Positions 1 through 4,937 of a stretch of 5,646 nt of DNA are shown one piece after another. This DNA is from an uncultured Thalassospira sp. (GTDB taxonomy: Bacteria > Pseudomonadota > Alphaproteobacteria > Rhodospirillales_A > Thalassospiraceae): contig CAMPHD010000231.1 of assembly GCA_946885765.1 (NCBI GenBank), positions 1 through 5,646 of the forward strand, in the 5' to 3' direction. Below the pieces are notes generated by a model. The model searched no databases. It saw nothing but the letters and a program-made list of their open reading frames with translations, and was not told the origin of the DNA. The position numbers were made by a program, and so were the translations under genes. Numbering within the stretch: the first letter of the stretch is position 1; the number at the start of each line of letters is the position of its first letter.

Positions 1-2
1 GT

Positions 3-41
3 GCACGCGCGAGTGAAATTCTGAAGGCCGTTGACGCCTGA
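3..41 (+). CDS. 3' end of an upstream gene, possibly YfgM-like TPR protein (partial)
   Basis: The frame starting at base 3 is open from the window edge and ends at TGA 39-41. It encodes ARASEILKAVDA, an alpha-helical tail of the kind that closes tetratricopeptide proteins. The other two forward frames stop within the first 24 bases. In proteobacteria the gene before bamB is commonly the YfgM-like membrane-anchored TPR protein, so that identity is inferred from position and not shown by the 12 residues visible. The gap to the bamB ATG at 91 is 49 bases and contains no obvious terminator, which suits co-transcription. Confidence 0.4.
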   Translation, partial: ARASEILKAVDA

Positions 42-90
42 TTGGCGTAAGGAAGGCGGCGACCTGTTCACAGGGACTGGATCAGAGGAT

Positions 91-1431
91 ATGGTTTTGA
101 GACCACGCAACATTAAATCCCTTTTGTGCGTCATGGGCATGTCGGTTGCCGTTTCGGCATGTTCCGGCTGGTTCGGTGAATCCGAAGATCCGCCGCTTCC
201 TGGTGAACGTCTTTCCGTGCTGTCGCTTGAAAGCACGGTTCAGCCCGATGTGGCACTAAGCGACCAGCGTGTGGTCCTGCCGGAACCGGAGCCGATGGTC
301 GACTGGCCACAGAATGGTGGTCTGCCAAGCCATGCCCTGCATCATGTCGGCCTTGAACAGGATGTTCTCAGTCAGGACTGGTCGGTTGGTATCGGCGAAG
401 GGTCGATGGATGACAATCTTCTGCTGAATCAGGCGATTGTTGCGCGCGGTGTTGTTTTTACCATTGATGCCGATGCCGTTGTTCGTGCCTTCAGTGCCAA
501 ATCCGGCAAGCGTATCTGGTCGCTTGAACTGGCGAAGGACGAGGATGAGGACAGCACCCTTCTGGGCGGTGGTCTTGCCTATGAAAACGGTATTCTGTAC
601 GCGACGACCGGCTTTGCCGAGGTCATCGCGATTGATGCGCCAAGTGCGACCGTCATGTGGCGTTCGCAGGTGACCGCCCCGATGCGCGGTGCGCCGACAG
701 TCCGTGGCGGGCGCGTCTTTGTCGTGACGGTCGATAACCAGACAGTCGCGTTGAATGCAATGACCGGTGATACGCTTTGGAGCCATCGTGGTGCATCGGA
801 AGGTGCATCCTTTATTGGTGGTGCCAGCCCGGCAGTTGACCAAGGGGTTGTCATTTCAGCCTATACCACTGGTGAAATGTATGCGCTGCGTGTTGAAAAC
901 GGTCAGGTGATCTGGTCGGACGCACTGGCGTCTGCCGGGCGTACCGATGCGGTTTCGGCCATTGCCGATATTCGTGGTCTTCCCGTGATCGACAATAATC
1001 TGGTAATCGCGACAAGCAATGCCGGTTTGACGGTTGCGATTGACCTGCGTACCGGGTATCGCGTCTGGGAGCTGGAGGCCGGTGGCATTCAATCACCGTG
1101 GGTTGCCGGGGATTATGTTTTCGTTCTTACCAACACAAATGATCTGATTGCCTTGCGTCGGGACACCGGACAGGTTAAATGGGTGACCGCTTTGCCGCGT
1201 TTTGTCGACCCCGAAGATCAGGAAGAGCCGATGGTGTGGACCGGACCGGTTCTGGTTGGTGACAGGTTGATTGTCGGAAACGAGCAGGGCGAAATCATGA
1301 CTGTTTCCCCGTATAGCGGCGAGATCATGGGCAAGGATCAGGTTTCCGGCCCGATCACTTTGCCGCCGTCTGTTGCGGGTGACAGTCTTTACTTCCTGAC
1401 TGCGGATGCCGATTTAATCGCGTATCGCTGA
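91..1431 (+). CDS. bamB: Outer membrane protein assembly factor BamB (PQQ-repeat beta-propeller lipoprotein)
   Basis: This 446-residue protein is a periplasm-facing lipoprotein of the BAM complex, which inserts beta-barrel proteins into the outer membrane; in known systems BamB binds BamA and acts as a scaffold. Residues 1-23 form a lipoprotein signal peptide (basic RPRNIK, then a hydrophobic stretch) ending in lipobox VSAC, with C24 as the lipidation site. Residue +2 is Ser, not Asp, which favours outer-membrane sorting. The rest is a PQQ-like propeller with regularly spaced blade motifs: SGKRIW 138-143, SATVMW 185-190, TGDTLW 225-230, NGQVIW 270-275, TGYRVW 321-326, TGQVKW 359-364 and a degenerate SGEIMG 409-414. 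The start is ATG 91, because a longer reading from TTG 31 would overlap the upstream gene and put 20 residues before the signal peptide. TTG 97 is a real alternative: AGAGGA at 84-89 is 7 nt from it but only 1 nt from ATG 91. Placement directly before der supports the call. Confidence 0.9.
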   Translation: MVLRPRNIKSLLCVMGMSVAVSACSGWFGESEDPPLPGERLSVLSLESTVQPDVALSDQRVVLPEPEPMVDWPQNGGLPSHALHHVGLEQDVLSQDWSVGIGEGSMDDNLLLNQAIVARGVVFTIDADAVVRAFSAKSGKRIWSLELAKDEDEDSTLLGGGLAYENGILYATTGFAEVIAIDAPSATVMWRSQVTAPMRGAPTVRGGRVFVVTVDNQTVALNAMTGDTLWSHRGASEGASFIGGASPAVDQGVVISAYTTGEMYALRVENGQVIWSDALASAGRTDAVSAIADIRGLPVIDNNLVIATSNAGLTVAIDLRTGYRVWELEAGGIQSPWVAGDYVFVLTNTNDLIALRRDTGQVKWVTALPRFVDPEDQEEPMVWTGPVLVGDRLIVGNEQGEIMTVSPYSGEIMGKDQVSGPITLPPSVAGDSLYFLTADADLIAYR

Positions 1432-1484
1432 CAGGTCGAACACAGTTTTTTCGCGAAAGACCCGATCTTTTGCCTGATATGCGC

Positions 1485-1531
1485 GTGCGCCGGAACGGGG
1501 TAAATTGCCCCTCGGCGCACATCGCCGTTTT
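1485..1531 (+). promoter_or_regulatory. Two competing hairpins in the bamB-der gap, attenuator-like
   Basis: GTGCGCCG at 1485-1492 pairs perfectly with CGGCGCAC at 1513-1520. Inside that hairpin GGGG 1497-1500 can also pair with CCCC 1508-1511. The 3' arm is reused: CGGCG 1513-1517 pairs with CGCCG 1523-1527 around loop CACAT, and TTTT follows at 1528-1531. The two folds cannot coexist, which is the layout of an antiterminator and a short terminator, or of two states of a leader that controls access to the der start about 25 nt downstream. The terminator-like stem is only 5 bp and its T-run is short, so it would be weak. Pairing is seen directly; regulatory function is inferred. An alternative is a simple mRNA-processing or stability hairpin within the operon. 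Confidence 0.4.
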
Positions 1532-1537
1532 ATAACA

Positions 1538-1564
1538 ATGAGTCTGAAAGTCAGATGTCGCTGA
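1538..1564 (+). other. Eight-codon mini-ORF overlapping the der start (near-copy of the der N-terminus)
   Basis: An ATG at 1538 opens a short frame encoding MSLKVRCR and stopping at TGA 1562-1564, inside the third and fourth codons of der. Its first five residues equal the first five of Der (MSLKV), but it lies 17 nt upstream and in another frame. ATG and CTGAAAGT recur at the same offsets in both copies. The Ser codon differs (AGT versus TCG). No good Shine-Dalgarno sequence precedes it. It may be a chance or slipped duplication of the start, or a decoy or coupled initiation site for der. No function is proven. Confidence 0.35.
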
Positions 1565-3036
1565 AAGTAGCCATTATCGGTCGCCCCAATGTCGGGAAGT
1601 CGACCCTGTTTAACCGTCTGGTCGGCAAGAAGCTGGCGCTGGTTGACGACCAGCCGGGCGTTACGCGTGATCGCCGCTATGGTCGTGCGCGTCTGGGGCA
1701 TATCCATTTCGATATTATCGACACTGCCGGTCTGGAAGAGGCATTTGACGATTCCATCGAAGGCAAAATGCGCCAGCAAAGCGAAATGGCCTTCGAGGAA
1801 TGCGATATTGCGTTTTTCCTGATTGATGCACGAGCCGGCCTGACTCCGCTTGACAATCACTTTGCCGACTGGCTGCGCAAGCGCAGGAAACCGGTCTATG
1901 TGATTGCCAACAAGCATGAGGGCAAGGATCAGGATGCCGGCCTTTACGAGGCCTATGGCCTTGGTCTTGGCGATGTTGCACCGATCTCGGCCGAGCATGG
2001 GCAGGGCATGGAATTGCTGATCGATATCATGCTGCCCCATTGGGAGGAGTATCGCGACAAGCAGCGCAAGGCGCGTCGTGAAGGTGATATTGCGGCCATT
2101 GATGATGATTTCGAAGATGATGAAATGGACGAGGACGATGGTTCTTTTCCGTCCTTTGAAATCGAATATGACGAAGACGATGAAGGCGAGGAAGAAGTTG
2201 TTCGCAAGGACAATTCGAAAATCCAGCTTGCGATTGTCGGTCGTCCGAATGTGGGAAAATCAACTCTTCTGAACCAGCTTCTGGGTGAAAACCGTGTCAT
2301 GACCGGGCCGCAGGCCGGTTTGACCCGTGATTCCATTGCTGTTGACTGGTCCTATGAAGGCCGTCCGATCCGTCTGGTCGATACCGCCGGGATGCGCCGC
2401 AAGAAGAAGATTGATGATCGTGTTGAAAAGCTTTCGGTGACCGATACCCTGCGTGTGATCCGTTACGCGCAGGTCGTTGTCATTATGCTTGATGCTACCA
2501 ATACGCTTGATAAGCAGGATCTGACGATTGCGCGCATGGTCCTTGAAGAAGGCCGAGCACTGATCATTGCGGTGAACAAGTGGGACGCAGTCAAAGACAA
2601 GGCCGGTGTGATGTCGGCCCTGCGTGACAAGCTTGATACGTCCTTTGCACAGGCCAAGGGCATTCCGATCCTGACATTCTCGGCCCTGACCGGGCGCGGC
2701 ACGGACAGCCTGATGCCGACCGTTCTTGATATCTATGATATCTGGAGCCGTCGTATTCCGACATCGCAGCTTAACCGCTGGCTTGAAGCTATTACCGAAC
2801 GCCATTTGCCGCCGGTCATTTCCGGTCGTCGTATCCGTCTGCGGTATATGACCCAGGCAAAATCGCGTCCGCCAAGCTTCTTTATCAACTGCTCCAAGGC
2901 GGCTGAACTGCCTGAAAGCTATACGCGTTACCTGATCAATGGTCTACGCGAAGATTTCGACATGCCGGGCGTTCCGATCCGCATTTATCTGCGTAGCAGT
3001 GATAACCCGTTTGGCAACAAGAAGAAAAAGCGCTAG
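1555..3036 (+). CDS. der: Ribosome biogenesis GTPase Der (EngA), tandem G domains plus KH-like domain
   Basis: This 493-residue cytoplasmic GTPase belongs to the essential Der/EngA family, which binds the 50S precursor and promotes large-subunit maturation. G domain 1 has G1 GRPNVGKS 9-16, G2 Thr37 in PGVTRD, G3 DTAG 56-59, G4 NKHE 119-122 and G5 SAE 145-147. G domain 2 has GRPNVGKS 229-236, Thr257 in AGLTRD, DTAG 276-279, NKWD 341-344 and SAL 376-378. The KH-like domain follows from about 390, and the tail is basic (KKKKR). A very acidic linker at about 183-214 joins the two G domains; 21 of its 32 residues are Asp or Glu. G4 of the first domain ends in Glu instead of Asp, a variant I recall from this family. 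Start ATG 1555 places the usual short lead before the P-loop; the ribosome-binding site is weak (GAAAG at 1546-1550, 4 nt away). It lies 123 nt after bamB and is closed by a strong terminator. Confidence 0.97.
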   Translation: MSLKVAIIGRPNVGKSTLFNRLVGKKLALVDDQPGVTRDRRYGRARLGHIHFDIIDTAGLEEAFDDSIEGKMRQQSEMAFEECDIAFFLIDARAGLTPLDNHFADWLRKRRKPVYVIANKHEGKDQDAGLYEAYGLGLGDVAPISAEHGQGMELLIDIMLPHWEEYRDKQRKARREGDIAAIDDDFEDDEMDEDDGSFPSFEIEYDEDDEGEEEVVRKDNSKIQLAIVGRPNVGKSTLLNQLLGENRVMTGPQAGLTRDSIAVDWSYEGRPIRLVDTAGMRRKKKIDDRVEKLSVTDTLRVIRYAQVVVIMLDATNTLDKQDLTIARMVLEEGRALIIAVNKWDAVKDKAGVMSALRDKLDTSFAQAKGIPILTFSALTGRGTDSLMPTVLDIYDIWSRRIPTSQLNRWLEAITERHLPPVISGRRIRLRYMTQAKSRPPSFFINCSKAAELPESYTRYLINGLREDFDMPGVPIRIYLRSSDNPFGNKKKKR

Positions 3037-3057
3037 AGCTTGATCGAACAAGCATCA

Positions 3058-3088
3058 AACGGGGGCCGAAACGCCCCCGTTTTTATTT
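3058..3088 (+). terminator. Rho-independent terminator of the bamB-der unit
   Basis: AACGGGGGC at 3058-3066 and GCCCCCGTT at 3073-3081 form a perfect 9-bp stem with loop CGAAAC. The T-tract is five Ts at 3080-3084, then A and three more Ts. It starts 21 nt after the der stop. On the opposite strand the same hairpin lies 1 nt past the stop of the converging thioredoxin-like gene, but only three Us would follow it, so it is a weaker terminator in that direction. A smaller hairpin, GCTTG 3038-3042 with CAAGC 3049-3053, sits between the der stop and this stem. Confidence 0.9.
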
Positions 3089-3667
3089 GGCAGGTTCCAA
3101 AAGACGATCAATGAAATCCTCGACATCGTCTGACTGCCAATCGACCATTCCCGTTATATAGCCAAGAATACGGCCATCACGATCAAGGACATATGTGATC
3201 GGCAGGCCATATAGGGCAAATTCGGCATCCTTGGGATTGTCACAGTCGCTATAGGTTGTTTCGCCCTTCGGATCGACGAACAGTTCAAGGTTTTCAAGGC
3301 CCAGTCGGCGGTAAAATGGAATGGCAGCCAGTAACCCGTCTTCATCTATCGAGATCGGAATGATGGCGAGGTCATCATTGGAATGATCATTGGACAACTG
3401 ATCAAGCGACGGCATTTCGGCCATACAGGGCAGGCACCAACTGGCCCAGAAATTGATCAGAACCACCTTGCCGCGAGAGGTGCCGATATTGGTCGGATTG
3501 TTTCGCCGGTCATAAAAGCGGGTGTTGCGCGCAATCCGCTGGGGATCAAGTTCGACAAACTGGCTGCTTTCGCCAATCAGCTTCAGTGGTGACCTGTCAG
3601 GCCTCCCGATGGCAGGTGCTGCGATGGCAAACATTGCAGAAATGATGAGGCAGCGCAGAAATCGCAT
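3083..3667 (-). CDS. Secreted TlpA/ResA-type thioredoxin-like disulfide oxidoreductase
   Basis: This 194-residue protein has an N-terminal signal sequence or membrane anchor (MRFLRC, then hydrophobic residues to about 18, AxA-type sites near 17-20), so its thioredoxin fold should face the periplasm. The core reads INFWASWCLPC, with the redox pair C78 and C81 in a WCxPC motif, followed by the family-typical EMPSL. The cis-proline loop is YGLPITYV (P156), then DRDG. Proteins of this class usually reduce disulfides, for example in cytochrome c maturation or on specific partner proteins; no cytochrome or DsbD-like gene is visible here, so the substrate is unknown. Another cysteine (C142) lies outside the active site. 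ATG 3667 is the only plausible start because an in-frame TGA lies just upstream. It is convergent with der and lies 129 nt downstream of the aldo/keto reductase on the same strand. Confidence 0.85.
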   Translation of the reverse strand: MRFLRCLIISAMFAIAAPAIGRPDRSPLKLIGESSQFVELDPQRIARNTRFYDRRNNPTNIGTSRGKVVLINFWASWCLPCMAEMPSLDQLSNDHSNDDLAIIPISIDEDGLLAAIPFYRRLGLENLELFVDPKGETTYSDCDNPKDAEFALYGLPITYVLDRDGRILGYITGMVDWQSDDVEDFIDRLLEPAK

Positions 3668-3796
3668 CGGGTATCCGTGGCATGATCAAACCGGATGTTC
3701 CGACTAGCCGTTGATGTTGGCAAAGACAAGACAGAGCCGATCAATCCATTGTGATTAACATCGGATGATCGACCCTGTGGCAGGTATTCATAACCC
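3668..3796 (-). other. Intergenic gap between aldo/keto reductase and thioredoxin-like gene
   Basis: This 129-bp gap separates two genes on the minus strand. No clear terminator follows the reductase, and no convincing -35/-10 pair precedes the thioredoxin-like gene, so read-through or a weak promoter are both possible. The hexamer GATGTT occurs at 3694-3699 and 3713-3718, and its complement at 3757-3762; I assign it no role. The open frame that spans the gap begins with TTG, lacks a ribosome-binding site and runs into the downstream gene out of frame, so I do not call a gene here. Confidence 0.5.
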
Positions 3797-4834
3797 TTAT
3801 GCAAATAGGGGCGGGTTCAGTCGGGCGAAGCCTTCCTGGATGTAATAGGGGTAATGCGGGTAGGGTGGCTGCCTTTTGCTGATGGCATCAAGGCGGACGA
3901 TTTGTTCGCTGGAAAGGGACCAGCCAACCGCACCCAGATTGTCGCGCAATTGCTGTTCATTGCGAGCTCCGATAATCACCGATGCCACGGTGGGGCGGTG
4001 CAGCAGCCAGTTGATGGCAATCTGCGGGACGGTTTTGCCGGTTTCGGCACTCAGTTCATCGAGCACATCGACAATGTCATACAGATTGTCTTCACCGACC
4101 GGCGGCCCGAATTGTGCGGTTTCATGCAGGCGGCTGCCGTCAGGAATCGGCGTGCCGCGGCGGATTTTGCCGGTCAATCTGCCCCATCCCAAGGGGCTCC
4201 AGACCAGTGCGCCCAATCCCTGATCCTGTGCCAGCGGCATCAGATCCCATTCGTAATCACGCCCCACCAATGAATAGTAAACCTGATGGGCGACATAGCG
4301 GCTGTAACCAAGGCGATCAGACGCGGCGAGCGACTTCATGATCTGCCATCCGGCAAAGTTCGATACGCCGATATAGCGCAGCTTCCCTGCGCGTACGAGG
4401 TCATCAAGCGTTGATAAGACTTCTTCGACCGGGGCGAAGGCATCGAAAGCATGAAGTTGCAGCAGATCGATATAATCGGTTCCCAGCCGCTTCAGGGCGG
4501 CATCGGTTGCCGTAATCAGGCGGTGGCGCGAGGTGCCAAAGTCATTCGGGTTATCGCCAACAGGCAGGGCAAGCTTGGTAGACAAGATGATCTTGTCGCG
4601 GCGTCCTTTGATGGCTTCGCCCAGAACCTGTTCGGATGCGCCATCGGAATAGACGTCGGCACTGTCGAACATATTCAAGCCTGCTTCGAGGCTGATATCG
4701 ATCATGCGGCTGGCTTCGCGAGCGTCGATTGTACCCCACGCCCCGAACAGGGGGCCTTGTCCACCAAAGGTCCCGGCGCCAAAGCTAAGAGCGGGAACGC
4801 GCAAGCCGGAATTCCCCAATTGTCTGTATTCCAT
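3797..4834 (-). CDS. Aldo/keto reductase family oxidoreductase
   Basis: This 345-residue cytoplasmic (alpha/beta)8-barrel enzyme should reduce an aldehyde or ketone using NAD(P)H. The catalytic tetrad is visible: D57 and Y62 in FDSADVYSDG, K87 in STKLA, H128 in LLQLH. Other family signatures are GVSNF 156-160, SPLGWGRLTGK 213-223, and IIGARN 287-292 followed by EQQLRDN, the region that contacts the cofactor phosphate. The length and loops resemble the larger bacterial reductases of the YajO/Tas/YghZ type, not the roughly 280-residue diketogulonate reductases; the substrate cannot be read from sequence. I chose ATG 4834 over GTG 4849 because GGAG at 4841-4844 sits 6 nt before it. It is divergent from a LysR-type regulator gene across about 100 bp, an arrangement that often means the regulator controls the enzyme. 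Confidence 0.92.
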   Translation of the reverse strand: MEYRQLGNSGLRVPALSFGAGTFGGQGPLFGAWGTIDAREASRMIDISLEAGLNMFDSADVYSDGASEQVLGEAIKGRRDKIILSTKLALPVGDNPNDFGTSRHRLITATDAALKRLGTDYIDLLQLHAFDAFAPVEEVLSTLDDLVRAGKLRYIGVSNFAGWQIMKSLAASDRLGYSRYVAHQVYYSLVGRDYEWDLMPLAQDQGLGALVWSPLGWGRLTGKIRRGTPIPDGSRLHETAQFGPPVGEDNLYDIVDVLDELSAETGKTVPQIAINWLLHRPTVASVIIGARNEQQLRDNLGAVGWSLSSEQIVRLDAISKRQPPYPHYPYYIQEGFARLNPPLFA

Positions 4835-4840
4835 TGTCTT

Positions 4841-4844
4841 CTCC
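4841..4844 (-). promoter_or_regulatory. Ribosome-binding site of the aldo/keto reductase
   Basis: On the minus strand GGAG is followed by six bases and then ATG 4834, an ideal Shine-Dalgarno spacing. The upstream in-frame GTG at 4849 lies before this site and would place it inside the coding region, so the site decides the start. Confidence 0.7.
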
Positions 4845-4867
4845 GTCACTGGAAATGGTTCATGGGG

Positions 4868-4895
4868 TGAATATGGACAAAGGGCGTATTTTCAA
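4868..4895 (-). promoter_or_regulatory. Candidate sigma70-type promoter of the aldo/keto reductase
   Basis: Reading the minus strand, TTGAAA at 4895-4890 (five of six matches to the -35 consensus) is followed after 16 bp by TATTCA at 4873-4868 (three of six matches to the -10 consensus). Transcription would begin near 4861, giving a 5' leader of about 27 nt that contains the reductase ribosome-binding site. The -10 box is poor, as expected for an activator-dependent promoter. The assignment is by eye only. Confidence 0.35.
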
Positions 4896-4921
4896 CTAGT
4901 GGTAACCCAAGAAGAAGATTT

Positions 4922-4936
4922 GTGAGTTGAATTCAC
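4922..4936 (+). promoter_or_regulatory. Candidate LysR-type operator (T-N11-A dyad)
   Basis: GTGAGTTGAATTCAC is an interrupted dyad centred on 4929, with six of seven arm positions pairing; only the third position from the centre fails. It contains the LysR-family T-N11-A signature (T4923, A4935). It ends one base before the regulator's ATG, so occupancy would block that gene's own expression. Its centre is about 68 bp upstream of the inferred reductase start, where LysR-type proteins normally keep their recognition site. Binding is inferred and has not been shown. Confidence 0.45.
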
Positions 4937-4937
4937 T

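Noticed and set aside
31..90. N-terminal extension of BamB from TTG 31
   Set aside because: It would overlap the upstream gene's end and place 20 residues ahead of a complete lipoprotein signal peptide; ATG 91 or TTG 97 fit better.
1505..1534. Promoter-like TTGCCC with TTTTAT/TTTATA just before der
   Set aside because: Both boxes match poorly, the choice of spacing is ambiguous and the bases belong to the hairpin region; not listed as a promoter.
1414..2040. 208-residue minus-strand open frame opposite der
   Set aside because: It is antisense to well-supported der coding sequence and has no recognisable domain; it is a product of codon bias.
2728..2745. Repeated GATATC-like motif within der
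   Set aside because: It is explained by the encoded residues DIYDI; nothing suggests a regulatory role.
3694..3762. Three copies of the GATGTT hexamer, one inverted, in the gap before the thioredoxin-like gene
   Set aside because: The repeats are short, spacing is irregular and no promoter elements frame them, so chance is a sufficient explanation.
3583..3804. 73-residue minus-strand open frame between the reductase and the thioredoxin-like gene
   Set aside because: It starts with TTG, has no ribosome-binding site, shows no recognisable domain and runs into the thioredoxin-like gene in another frame.
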